From NCBI RefSeq assembly GCF_002895945.1, contig NZ_NPZB01000002.1, positions 186,001 to 250,000 of the forward strand: 64,000 nucleotides of DNA, given 5' to 3'. The translations under genes and the position numbers were made by a program. This document shows, one piece after another, positions 1-8,341 of this stretch. The stretch comes from Solilutibacter silvestris. Lineage in GTDB: Bacteria; Pseudomonadota; Gammaproteobacteria; Xanthomonadales; Xanthomonadaceae. The notes beneath the pieces were generated by a model. It saw only the letters and a list, made by a program, of their open reading frames with translations. It was not told the DNA's origin and made no database searches. How positions within the stretch are numbered: position 1 is the stretch's first letter; each line of letters opens with the position of its first letter.

Positions 1-2
1 TC

Positions 3-422
3 GGTGGACTGGAAAATCTCGTTTCGCAGATCGCGCGCTGCTGCCAGCCGGTGCCCGGCGAACCGGCGATCGGATATCTCACCCGCGGACATCAGGTGAG
101 CGTGCATCGCGCCGATTGCCCGACGCTGCTGCGCATGGCCGAACGCGCGCCCGATCGCGTGGTCGACGTGGAATGGGGACGACCCGAGACACAGCGCGTG
201 GCCTTGGTGGTGGAGGGCGAGGATCGTCCCTTGCTGGCGCGCGACATCGTCAACGTGGTGGCGCAGGCCGGCTGCGCGATGGATGCACTGGAAATGCGCA
301 CGTCGAAACAGGGTGTGCAGGCGCGGCTGGAAGTGCGCGTGCGCGACGTCGATCAGCTGGCGCAACTCGGCGATGCCCTGCTGGCGTTGCGGGGTGTGCG
401 CAGTGCACGCCGCCCGCGTTGA
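3..422 (+). CDS. relA: RelA, (p)ppGpp synthetase (C-terminal end only)
   Basis: This is the last 139 residues of a RelA/SpoT-family protein; the catalytic part lies outside the window. It opens with the Cys-Cys-Gln-Pro-(V)-Pro-Gly-(E) segment and the SVHRADC stretch of the zinc-finger/CC region, followed by an ACT (RRM-like) regulatory domain ending at ARRPR. These segments read closer to RelA of E. coli (CCQPIPGD, ISVHRADC) than to SpoT. RelA makes (p)ppGpp on stalled ribosomes and the C-terminal region senses the ribosome. The stop TGA is at 420-422. RelA rather than SpoT is an inference from motif wording; family membership is secure. Confidence 0.88.
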   Translation, partial: GGLENLVSQIARCCQPVPGEPAIGYLTRGHQVSVHRADCPTLLRMAERAPDRVVDVEWGRPETQRVALVVEGEDRPLLARDIVNVVAQAGCAMDALEMRTSKQGVQARLEVRVRDVDQLAQLGDALLALRGVRSARRPR

Positions 423-446
423 GAGCCCGTTCCGAGGCGCGGACGC

Positions 447-452
447 TAGACT
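447..452 (+). promoter_or_regulatory. possible -10 element TAGACT
   Basis: The hexamer TAGACT (inside CTAGACT) sits 32 bases before the ATG at 485. The same heptamer recurs before mrcB at 3228-3234. It matches TATAAT at three of six positions and no convincing -35 box lies 17 bases upstream, so this is only a candidate. Confidence 0.2.
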
Positions 453-484
453 GGGCACGTGAACCCGATCATCGATCCCGTCGC

Positions 485-1327
485 ATGCGCATCCTCCTGA
501 CCGGCGCCACCAGCCAGCTCGGGCATGCCGCGCTGCCGTTGCTGGTGGCCGAAGGTGCGGACGTGATCGCGTTGTCACGGCGGTCGGTTGCGGGCGGCGG
601 TGCGGGCGTGGATTGGAAAGTAGCTCGATTGCCCGATGCGCTGCCTGCGCTGCCAACGCTGGATGGCATCGTCAGTTTCGGGCCGCTCGACGATTTGGCG
701 CGATGGCTGGCGACGCTTGCCGATGCGCCGGCGCGGATCGTGGTCGCGACCAGTTCGATGAGTGCGGTCAGCAAGCGCGATGCGAGTGTTCCCGAAGATC
801 GTGCCGTGGCCGAACGCCTGCAGCGTGGCGAAGCGATGCTGCAAGGCGAATGCGAAAGACTGGGCATGCGCTGGACGATCCTGCGCCCGACCATGATTTA
901 CGGTGTCGGGCGCGATCGCAACCTGACACCGATCGTGCGTCGGGCCCGGCGCTGGCGACTGTTCCCGTATCCGCGCGGAACCGGCCTGCGCCAGCCGGTG
1001 CATGCGCAGGATGTTGCCAACGCGGCGATCGCGGCATTGCATCGCGATGCGGCGGCGTCGCGCGTCATCGAGCTTGGCGGTGGCGAACGATTGCGCGTGG
1101 AAGACATGTTCCAGCGCGTGCGCACGAGCCTTGGCTGTCGCTCGCTGGCGCTGCCGGTATCTTTGCGCTGGATGCCAATCGCCGCGCGTGCCGTTCCGCG
1201 ACTGCGCGGGGCCTTGTCGCGACTCGAACAGGATCTCGTCGCCGACAACACCGTCGCGACCGAGCTGCTTGGCATCCACCCGCGCCCGTTCCGTCCGATG
1301 CCGGCGACATGGGAGGCATCGCCATGA
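485..1327 (+). CDS. atypical SDR (NAD(P)-dependent epimerase/dehydratase-like)
   Basis: A 280-residue Rossmann protein. The N-terminus MRILLTGATSQLGHA carries the dinucleotide-binding GxxGxxG motif, and LRPTMIYG followed by a V-H-A-Q-D-V segment are extended-SDR landmarks. The usual catalytic Tyr-x3-Lys is not visible where expected, after the TSSMSAVS strand, so it resembles atypical SDRs (NmrA/complex-I NDUFA9-like) that bind a cofactor without classical dehydrogenase chemistry. Its stop overlaps the start of the next gene (ATGA at 1324-1327), which suggests co-translation with two glycosyltransferases and a role in surface polysaccharide or lipid metabolism. The substrate is unknown. Confidence 0.7.
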   Translation: MRILLTGATSQLGHAALPLLVAEGADVIALSRRSVAGGGAGVDWKVARLPDALPALPTLDGIVSFGPLDDLARWLATLADAPARIVVATSSMSAVSKRDASVPEDRAVAERLQRGEAMLQGECERLGMRWTILRPTMIYGVGRDRNLTPIVRRARRWRLFPYPRGTGLRQPVHAQDVANAAIAALHRDAAASRVIELGGGERLRVEDMFQRVRTSLGCRSLALPVSLRWMPIAARAVPRLRGALSRLEQDLVADNTVATELLGIHPRPFRPMPATWEASP

Positions 1328-2298
1328 ATGCCGCGAACACGCTTCGTTGCGCGGTGGTGCTGTGCAGCTGGAACGGCGAACGTTTCCTGTCGCAACAACT
1401 GGATAGCCTGCGCGCGCAGACGCAGCACATCGATCAATACGTGCTGTCCGATGACGGTTCGAGCGATGGCAGCTGGGCGTTGTTGCAGGCGTTCGCGGAC
1501 GAACGCCGCGCGGCTGGCGCCGACGTCATCCTCCATCGCAATCCGCAGGCGCTGGGCTATGTCCGCCATTTCGAGCAGGCGCTGGCACGCGCCGACGCCG
1601 ATGTGTTGTTCACCTGTGATCAGGACGATGCCTGGCATCCCGACAAGGTCAGCAAGATGATGGAAATGTTCGTCGCCGATCCTTCATTGCTGGTGTTGCA
1701 TTCCGATGCGCGCTTGGTGGATGACGCGGGAACGCCCATGGGACGCACGCTGTTCGACGTGTTGGAAGTGACGCGACGCGAACTGCGGCAGATGCATCGC
1801 GGAGACGCCTTCCACGTGTTGTTGCGACGAAACATCGTCACCGGCGCGACCATGGCGCTGCGTCGCACAGTGGTGGCGCTGGCGAGCCCATTCGCCACGC
1901 ATTGGGCGCACGACGAATGGATGGCGATGGTCGCGGCGATGCATGGCCGCGTCGATACGCTGGAACGCGCGCTGATCGATTATCGCCAGCACAGTGGCAA
2001 CCAGATCGGCGCAGCGGCCAAGACGCCGTTGCAGCAGGTTGGCATCGGTGTATCGCGGCAGTCCTACCAGCAACGACAAGTGTTGCGGTTGCGCGAACTG
2101 GAACGGTGCGCCGCGCCATCGGGCGCAGTCCACGATTCAATCGCCGACCGTCTGCGTCATGCCGAAGTCCGCGCCAACCTGCCATCTACGCCATTCGCGC
2201 GTCTTGCGCACGTCACTCGCGAAGTGGGCCGTGGCGGCTATCACCGCTTCGGCTCGGGCCTGCGTTCCGCGCTCGCCGATCTGCTGGGCCTGGATTGA
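1324..2298 (+). CDS. family 2 glycosyltransferase (rhamnosyltransferase-like)
   Basis: 324 residues with a GT-A fold. The nucleotide-sugar strand VVLCSWNGERFL is followed by LSDDGSSDGSW and the acidic metal-binding segment TCDQDDAWHP at about residue 100. The wording matches enzymes annotated as rhamnosyltransferases of O-antigen or other surface glycans. ATG 1324 overlaps the upstream stop and the stop at 2296-2298 overlaps the ATG of the next glycosyltransferase, so three genes form one translationally coupled unit. No transmembrane segment is evident, implying a cytoplasmic or peripheral enzyme. Sugar and acceptor cannot be told from sequence. Confidence 0.8.
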   Translation: MNAANTLRCAVVLCSWNGERFLSQQLDSLRAQTQHIDQYVLSDDGSSDGSWALLQAFADERRAAGADVILHRNPQALGYVRHFEQALARADADVLFTCDQDDAWHPDKVSKMMEMFVADPSLLVLHSDARLVDDAGTPMGRTLFDVLEVTRRELRQMHRGDAFHVLLRRNIVTGATMALRRTVVALASPFATHWAHDEWMAMVAAMHGRVDTLERALIDYRQHSGNQIGAAAKTPLQQVGIGVSRQSYQQRQVLRLRELERCAAPSGAVHDSIADRLRHAEVRANLPSTPFARLAHVTREVGRGGYHRFGSGLRSALADLLGLD

Positions 2299-3197
2299 TG
2301 GCGCGTCCATCCACCATCGCCGCCATCGTGGTGACGTATCGCCCCGAGAGCGCCACGCTGCAGGCATTGCTCGATGGGCTGGTTCCGCAGGTCGATCGCT
2401 TGTGGCTGGTCGACAACGCATCGGCGAACGTGGAATCGATTCGCGAACTCGCAAGCGAGCGCGGCGCAAGCCTCATCACCAATTCCGCCAACCTAGGTGT
2501 CGCCGCCGCGCTCAACCAGGGTATTGCGGCGGCGCGTGCGGCCGGTTGCGATTGCGTGTTGCTGATGGATCAGGACAGCCTGCCTGCGGACGACATGGTG
2601 ATTCATCTGCACGAAGCGTTGCAGGCAGGCGGCGAACGGTTGGCCGCAGTCGGCCCCGCCCATGTCGATGTGCGAACCGGGCACGCCGCGCCGTTCGTAC
2701 GCATCGGCTTTCCGTTCAACCACAAGTTGCAACCAGTGCCCGGCGAAATCGTCGACTGCGATTTCCTGATCACCTCCGGCTGCCTGATCTCGTTGCGCGC
2801 GATCGATGCCATCGGCGACATGGACGTCGGCTTGTTCATCGACAACGTCGACCTGGAGTGGTGCTTCCGGGCGAAGACGCGCGGCTATCGATTGGCCGGC
2901 GTCACCGACGCGCGGATGATGCATCGCATCGGCGATCGCCTGCATTGGCGACCGCGTGGGCGGGCGATCGTGCACGGGCCGTCGCGCCTCTACACCATCA
3001 TGCGCAACCGCGTCCTCCTCTATCGCCGTCGGGACACTCCGTGGCGCTGGATCGCCCAGGACATCCCGCGCGCGCTGCTGAAATTCCTCGGATTCTCGCT
3101 GGTGGTGGCGCCGCGCCGCGCCAACCTGCTGGCCATGTGCCGCGGCCTGCGCGACGGATTGGCGGGCCGGGAAGGCCCCGACCCCGATGTGGGCTGA
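2298..3197 (+). CDS. family 2 glycosyltransferase (rhamnosyltransferase-like)
   Basis: 299 residues. The N-terminus AAIVVTYRPESATLQALLDGL, the VDNASANV loop and the acidic LLMDQDSLP segment are typical of the RfbF-like rhamnosyltransferase group. A second landmark, LFIDNVDLEWCFRAKTRGY, is the usual C-terminal half of the catalytic domain. The start ATG 2298 overlaps the preceding stop (TGATG). It is probably the last gene of the SDR-GT-GT unit, because a 63-base gap precedes mrcB. It likely adds a sugar to a surface polysaccharide; donor and acceptor are unknown. Confidence 0.8.
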   Translation: MARPSTIAAIVVTYRPESATLQALLDGLVPQVDRLWLVDNASANVESIRELASERGASLITNSANLGVAAALNQGIAAARAAGCDCVLLMDQDSLPADDMVIHLHEALQAGGERLAAVGPAHVDVRTGHAAPFVRIGFPFNHKLQPVPGEIVDCDFLITSGCLISLRAIDAIGDMDVGLFIDNVDLEWCFRAKTRGYRLAGVTDARMMHRIGDRLHWRPRGRAIVHGPSRLYTIMRNRVLLYRRRDTPWRWIAQDIPRALLKFLGFSLVVAPRRANLLAMCRGLRDGLAGREGPDPDVG

Positions 3198-3228
3198 ACG
3201 CCGACACCGGTACGGCACCGTTCTGCTC

Positions 3229-3234
3229 TAGACT
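3229..3234 (+). promoter_or_regulatory. possible -10 element TAGACT before mrcB
   Basis: TAGACT lies 27 bases before the GTG start of mrcB, again as CTAGACT. There is no good -35 match. It is listed because the same heptamer stands before the gene at 485. Confidence 0.22.
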
Positions 3235-3260
3235 GCGCTTTTCCACCTGCGGTTGCTTGC

Positions 3261-5678
3261 GTGGCACGCATCGACAACGACGAAGACGACGATCTCGAAT
3301 ACGACGACGCGGACGATTCCCATCCGCGCTCGCGCTGGTGGCTCAAGGCCTTCCTGGCATGCGTCGGGATCGGCCTCGGTTTCCTGATCCCGTACATGCT
3401 CTACCTCAACCACCAGGTGACGCTGCACTTCGATCAGTTGCGCTGGCAGTTGCCGACCCGCGTGTATGCCCGCCCGTTGCAGTTGCAGCCGGGCCTCGCG
3501 CTCGACATGGCGACGCTGAAAACCGAACTGGACGCTGCCGCCTATTACAACGATGGTATCGGCGATCGTCCCGGCACCTATGCGGTGAAGGGCAGCCACG
3601 CGCTGGTTTCCAGCCGCGGTTTCGACGATATCGGTGGCCATATTGCGGCGCATCGCATTGATGCCACGCTGGATGGCGGCCGCGTCACCGCCGTCAGCGA
3701 TCGCGAGAGCCGCAAGGCAGTGGCGGCGACCCGGCTCGATCCCGCCCGCATCGCCACCCTGTACGGACGTGCGCAGGAAGAACGCCGACTGGTCAGCCTC
3801 GATGAAGTGCCGGAGAAACTGGTGACCGGCTTGCAGGCGGTCGAGGACAAGAATTTCGCGCGCCACCACGGTGTCGATCCACTGGGGATGATCCGCGCGC
3901 TGTGGGTGGCGATGCGTTCCGGTGGCGAAAGCCGACAGGGCGCCAGCACGCTCACCCAGCAGCTCGCGCGCAGCGGCCTGCTCGGGATCGGCAAGGAAGT
4001 CACGCCGAGCCGCAAGCTCAACGAGATCCTGTACGCGATCATCCTCGAGATGCGCTATGACAAGCGCACCATCCTCGAGACCTATCTCAACCAGGTTTAC
4101 CTCGGCCAGCAGGGCGCGCAGGCGATCCACGGCATCGAGTCGGCTTCCGAATTCTGGTTCGGGCGCGACGTGCAATCGCTCAACAACGAGCAGATCGCGC
4201 TGCTGATCGCCATCGTGCGCGGGCCGTCGTTCTACGATCCGCGCCGTCATCCCGACCACGCGCTGGCGCGTCGTGGCTTCGTGCTCGACAAGATGCTGGA
4301 AAACAAGATCCTCACCCAGCCCGAATACGACGCCGCGATGAAGGCGCCGCTCGGGGTGACGCCGGCGCCCGGCAACGGTCCGCCGAATCGTTTCCCGGCC
4401 TATGTCGATCTCGTGCGGCGCCAACTCGCCAGCGATTATTCCTCCGATGCGCTGCAGGGCGCGGGCCTGTCGGTGATGACGGCGATGTCGCCCTCCGCGC
4501 AGGCCTATGCCGAAGGGTCGGTCACCGCCAGCCTGGCCAAGATCAGCACGCGTGGACGGCCACCGCTGCAGGCTGGCCTCGTCGTCACGGATGTCCACAC
4601 CGGCGAAGTCGTCGCCGTGGTCGGCAGCCGCGATTTCCGCGAACAGGGCTTCAATCGCGCGCTCGACGCGCAGCGGCCGATCGGTTCGCTGGTCAAGCCG
4701 TTCACCTACATGCTGGCGCTGGCGCAACCGACGCAGTGGTCGCTCGCCACGTATGTGGAAGACACGCCGGTGACCGTGTTGCTGGGCAATGGCAAGACCT
4801 GGAGTCCCGACAATTCCGATGGCACCAGCCACGGCACGGTGCGGGTGATCGATGCGCTGGCGCATTCGTACAACCAGGCCACCGTGCGCCTCGGCATGCA
4901 GGTCCACGCCGAGCGCGTCAGCGAATTGCTCAAGGTGCTGGCCGGGCTCAGCGTCAGCACGCAACCATCGGTGTTGCTGGGCGCCACCGACCAGAGTCCC
5001 TATGGCATGGCGCAGGCCTACCAGTTCCTCGCCAGCGATGGCGAAATCCAGCCGTTGCGCGCAGTGCGCGGCGTGCTCGATCCCAAGGGCAAGGCGGTGA
5101 ATCGTTACGACAAGACGCCAGCGGCGGCGCAGTCCGGCGATTCGGTGGCGGCGCACCTGATCACGGTGGCATTGCAGCGTGCGGTGAGTTCGGGCACCGG
5201 CCACCAGTTGATGGCCGACGGTTTCGGACGATTGACGCCCGCAGGCAAGACCGGCACCAGCAACGACAGTCGCGACAGCTGGTTCGCGGGATGGACCGGC
5301 GATCATCTCGCAGTGATCTGGGTCGGCAATGACCAGAACCAGCCGACCGGACTTTATGGCGCGACCGGCGCGATGCGGGTGTGGTCGGGCCTGTTCCGCA
5401 AGTTGCCGACATCGGCGTTGACGGTGAAGAACAAGGGCCTCGATTGGCAGTGGACCTCGGGGGCGAACAGCACCGATGCCAGCTGTCCGGGGGCGCAACG
5501 CCTGCCGTTCGTGCAGGGTTACGCGCCGCAGTACCAGCCGTGCACCGCGACGGCGCCGACTCCGCTGGATGAGTCCGGCAATCCGGTCGATTCCAACGCG
5601 CCTGATCAAAACGGCACGACGACGCAGCCACCGGATCAAAACCCCACGCCGTCGCAACCGCCGGACGTGCAGCAGTAG
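3261..5678 (+). CDS. mrcB: penicillin-binding protein 1B (bifunctional class A PBP)
   Basis: 805 residues, GTG start. A very acidic cytoplasmic N-terminus (residues 1-24) precedes one transmembrane helix at about 26-50. The GT51 glycosyltransferase domain follows, with catalytic Glu in VEDKNFARHHGVD near residue 195 and the GASTLTQQLAR motif. The transpeptidase domain shows the serine motif SLVK near 476, SYN near 536 and KTG near 663. It polymerises and cross-links peptidoglycan in the periplasm, and length and order match E. coli PBP1b. The last ~40 residues form a Pro/Gln/Asn-rich, apparently disordered tail. The stop overlaps a GTG, but the helicase gene downstream probably starts at 5696. 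Confidence 0.93.
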   Translation: MARIDNDEDDDLEYDDADDSHPRSRWWLKAFLACVGIGLGFLIPYMLYLNHQVTLHFDQLRWQLPTRVYARPLQLQPGLALDMATLKTELDAAAYYNDGIGDRPGTYAVKGSHALVSSRGFDDIGGHIAAHRIDATLDGGRVTAVSDRESRKAVAATRLDPARIATLYGRAQEERRLVSLDEVPEKLVTGLQAVEDKNFARHHGVDPLGMIRALWVAMRSGGESRQGASTLTQQLARSGLLGIGKEVTPSRKLNEILYAIILEMRYDKRTILETYLNQVYLGQQGAQAIHGIESASEFWFGRDVQSLNNEQIALLIAIVRGPSFYDPRRHPDHALARRGFVLDKMLENKILTQPEYDAAMKAPLGVTPAPGNGPPNRFPAYVDLVRRQLASDYSSDALQGAGLSVMTAMSPSAQAYAEGSVTASLAKISTRGRPPLQAGLVVTDVHTGEVVAVVGSRDFREQGFNRALDAQRPIGSLVKPFTYMLALAQPTQWSLATYVEDTPVTVLLGNGKTWSPDNSDGTSHGTVRVIDALAHSYNQATVRLGMQVHAERVSELLKVLAGLSVSTQPSVLLGATDQSPYGMAQAYQFLASDGEIQPLRAVRGVLDPKGKAVNRYDKTPAAAQSGDSVAAHLITVALQRAVSSGTGHQLMADGFGRLTPAGKTGTSNDSRDSWFAGWTGDHLAVIWVGNDQNQPTGLYGATGAMRVWSGLFRKLPTSALTVKNKGLDWQWTSGANSTDASCPGAQRLPFVQGYAPQYQPCTATAPTPLDESGNPVDSNAPDQNGTTTQPPDQNPTPSQPPDVQQ

Positions 5679-5695
5679 TGGATGGACGGCACGTG

Positions 5696-7627
5696 ATGGA
5701 GATGAGCACGTTGGCGCAGGCCGTGGACGACGCGCTCGGTGAAGGCGGCGCGCTGGCGACGGCGTTGCCGGCGTTCACCACGCGGCCGTCGCAGCAACGC
5801 CTGGCGGTGGCGATCACGCAGGCGATCGAACAGCGTTCCGAATTGCTGGCCGAAGCCGGCACCGGCACCGGCAAGACTTACGCCTATCTGGTGCCGCTGC
5901 TGATCTCCAAGCGCAAGGCCATCGTTTCGACCGGCACCCGCGCGCTGCAGGATCAGCTGTATCACCGCGATCTGCCGCGCGTGCGCGATGCGCTCGGCAT
6001 CGGTGTGAAGTCGGCGTTGCTGAAAGGCCGCGCCAACTATCTCTGCCGTTACCGGCTGGAAAAGGCCAAGGGCGAACCACGTTTCACCTCGCGCGAACAG
6101 GTGGCGCAGTTCCAGCGCGTCGTCGCGTGGTCGGGGCGTACCAAGATGGGCGACATGGCCGAGCTGGCCGATCTCGCCGACGACAGCCCGCTGCTGCCGC
6201 TGGTCACCAGTACCGCCGACAACTGCCTCGGCAACGAATGTCCGTTCTGGTCGGACTGCTTCGTGGTGCAGGCGCGCCAGCGCGCGCAATCCGCCGACCT
6301 GGTGGTGGTGAACCATCATCTGCTGCTGGCCGATCTCGCCTTGAAGCAGGAAGGCTTCGGCGAAATCCTGCCCGGCGCGGAAGTGTTCGTGGTCGACGAG
6401 GCGCATCAGTTGTCGGAACTCGCCGCGCACTTCTTCGGCGAAGTGCTGGGCGCGCGCCAGATCGTCGAACTCGCCCGCGATGCCATCACCGAAGCCAAGG
6501 ATGTTGCCGCGGCGATCCCGGTGGTCGATCCGCCGGCGCAGCGATTGGAGCGCGTTGCCCGCGATCTGCGCGCTGCATTCGACAATGCCCCGGTGCGCGG
6601 AACGCGCCAGCGTGCGCTGGCGATTGCCGAGGTCGAGGACGGCTTCGTCGATCTGCTTGATGCGCTCGCCGCCTTGCGTGCCGCACTCGATGGCGTGCGC
6701 GAAACCTCGCCTGGCCTCGACGCCTGCCACGCCCGCGCCGGCGATGCCGTGACCCGGCTCGAACGCTGGCTCGACGTCGACGTCGACGACAGCGATGACG
6801 TCTGCTGGTACGAATTGACGCCGCGCGGTTTCCGCATCCAGCGCACGCCGCTCGATGTCTCCGGGCCGCTGCGCCAGCATCGCGAACAGTCGAAGGCGGC
6901 GTGGGTGTTCACCTCGGCCACGCTTGCGGTCGGCGGCGAATTCCTCCACGCCGGCAAGCGCCTCGGCCTGTGGGAACCGGAAACGGTGCTGGAACCCAGC
7001 CCGTTCGACTGGCAGACCAACTCGGTGCTGTACTTGCCGAAAGGACTGCCGGAACCCTCCGATCGCGGCTTCACAGCCGCAGTGATCGATGCGGTGAAAC
7101 CGGTACTGGAAGCATCGAAGGGTCGCGCCTTCCTGCTGTTCGCCTCGCATCGCGCGCTGCGTGAAGCCGCCGAATTGCTGCGCGATGCACCGTGGCCGCT
7201 GTTCGTGCAGGGACAGGCGCCGCGCGGACAGTTGCTGGAACGTTTCCGCGCCTCCGGCGATGGCGTGCTGCTCGGCACCGCCAGTTTCCGCGAAGGCGTC
7301 GATGTGGTTGGCGACGCGTTGAGCGTGGTGGTGATGGACAAACTGCCCTTCGCTGCGCCCGACGATCCGGTGTTCGAAGCGCGCCTCGAAGCGATCCGTC
7401 GCAGCGGCGGCGTGCCGTTCCGCGACGAGCAGTTGCCACAGGCGGTGATCGCCCTGAAGCAGGGCGTCGGACGCTTGATCCGCAGCGAAAGCGATCGCGG
7501 CGTGCTGGTGCTGTGCGATCCGCGCCTGACCAACAAGAGTTACGGAAAGGTTTTCCTCGATTCGTTGCCGCCGATCCCGCGCAGCCGCGACATCGACGAC
7601 ATCCGGGCCTTCTTCGCCGATACTTGA
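5696..7627 (+). CDS. yoaA: ATP-dependent DNA helicase, YoaA/DinG (XPD-like) family
   Basis: 643 residues from ATG 5696, preferred over the GTG at 5678 because GGACGG lies six bases before it. Walker A AGTGTGKTYAYLVP is at about residue 55-65 and the DEAH box VDEAHQLSE lies in the middle. Four cysteines (YLCRY, DNCLG, NECPF, SDCFV) fit the iron-sulfur cluster of XPD-like helicases. Helicase motifs V-VI are seen at TASFREGVDV and QGVGRLIRSESDRG. The wording is closer to E. coli YoaA (TRALQDQLYHRDLP) than to DinG. It probably unwinds damaged DNA 5'-3' in repair. It follows mrcB and precedes tsaB by three bases. Confidence 0.88.
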   Translation: MEMSTLAQAVDDALGEGGALATALPAFTTRPSQQRLAVAITQAIEQRSELLAEAGTGTGKTYAYLVPLLISKRKAIVSTGTRALQDQLYHRDLPRVRDALGIGVKSALLKGRANYLCRYRLEKAKGEPRFTSREQVAQFQRVVAWSGRTKMGDMAELADLADDSPLLPLVTSTADNCLGNECPFWSDCFVVQARQRAQSADLVVVNHHLLLADLALKQEGFGEILPGAEVFVVDEAHQLSELAAHFFGEVLGARQIVELARDAITEAKDVAAAIPVVDPPAQRLERVARDLRAAFDNAPVRGTRQRALAIAEVEDGFVDLLDALAALRAALDGVRETSPGLDACHARAGDAVTRLERWLDVDVDDSDDVCWYELTPRGFRIQRTPLDVSGPLRQHREQSKAAWVFTSATLAVGGEFLHAGKRLGLWEPETVLEPSPFDWQTNSVLYLPKGLPEPSDRGFTAAVIDAVKPVLEASKGRAFLLFASHRALREAAELLRDAPWPLFVQGQAPRGQLLERFRASGDGVLLGTASFREGVDVVGDALSVVVMDKLPFAAPDDPVFEARLEAIRRSGGVPFRDEQLPQAVIALKQGVGRLIRSESDRGVLVLCDPRLTNKSYGKVFLDSLPPIPRSRDIDDIRAFFADT

Positions 7628-7630
7628 GCA

Positions 7631-8341
7631 ATGAAACTGCTTGCCATCGAAACCGCCACGGAAGCCTGCTCGGTCGCGTTGTGGAGCGACGGCGAGGTGC
7701 GCGAACGCTTCGAGATCGCACCGCGCCGCCACGCCGAACTGGTGTTGCCGTGGTGCGATGCCTTGCTCGCCGAAGCGGGCGTGTCGCGCGCGCAACTCGA
7801 TGCGATCGCCGTCGGCCGCGGGCCGGGCGCGTTCACCGGCGTGCGACTCGCCATCGCCGTCGCGCAGGGCATCGCGCTGGGGCTGGGTCGCCCGCTGGTC
7901 GCGATGTCGACGTTGCAGGTGCTTGCGGCTGGTGCGAACGCGCGCGATGGCGATCGCGTGCTCGCCGCGATCGATGCGCGCATGCACGAAGTCTATTGGG
8001 CGAGCTATTGCATCCGCGATGGCATTCCGCAGGAAACATCGCCGGAAGCGGTGGTCGCGCCGGCAGCGATCGATGTCGAAGGGGATGGCTGGCATGGCAT
8101 CGGTACCGGGTTTTCCGCCGGTGATTCCGAACTGGCGAAGCGGTTGAAGCAGCAATTCGTCGCGATCGATGCCGCCGCGTTGCCGCACGCCGCCGATCTC
8201 TCCCGCCTCGCTGCAACTGCATTCGCACGTGGCGAGATCGTCTCGCCCGATCTGGTCGAACCCGCCTATCTGCGCAACAACGTTGCGCTCACTTTGGTCG
8301 AACAGCAAGCCGCACGCGTGCGCAAGGAAACGACTCGATGA
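7631..8341 (+). CDS. tsaB: TsaB, tRNA threonylcarbamoyladenosine (t6A) complex subunit
   Basis: 236 residues of the ASKHA fold: MKLLAIETATEACSVAL at the start, RRHAEL near 40 and GRGPGAFTGVRL near 65, all characteristic of TsaB/YeaZ. It partners TsaD (with TsaE) to place t6A at position 37 of ANN-decoding tRNAs and has no catalytic site of its own. It starts three bases after the helicase stop, and its stop TGA overlaps the ATG of the next gene, so the three genes are probably co-transcribed. Confidence 0.92.
   Translation: MKLLAIETATEACSVALWSDGEVRERFEIAPRRHAELVLPWCDALLAEAGVSRAQLDAIAVGRGPGAFTGVRLAIAVAQGIALGLGRPLVAMSTLQVLAAGANARDGDRVLAAIDARMHEVYWASYCIRDGIPQETSPEAVVAPAAIDVEGDGWHGIGTGFSAGDSELAKRLKQQFVAIDAAALPHAADLSRLAATAFARGEIVSPDLVEPAYLRNNVALTLVEQQAARVRKETTR

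Noticed and set aside
485-1327. Pseudogene call for the SDR lacking Tyr/Lys
   Set aside because: The frame is intact, the cofactor motif is kept, and it is translationally coupled to intact genes, so an atypical SDR is more likely.
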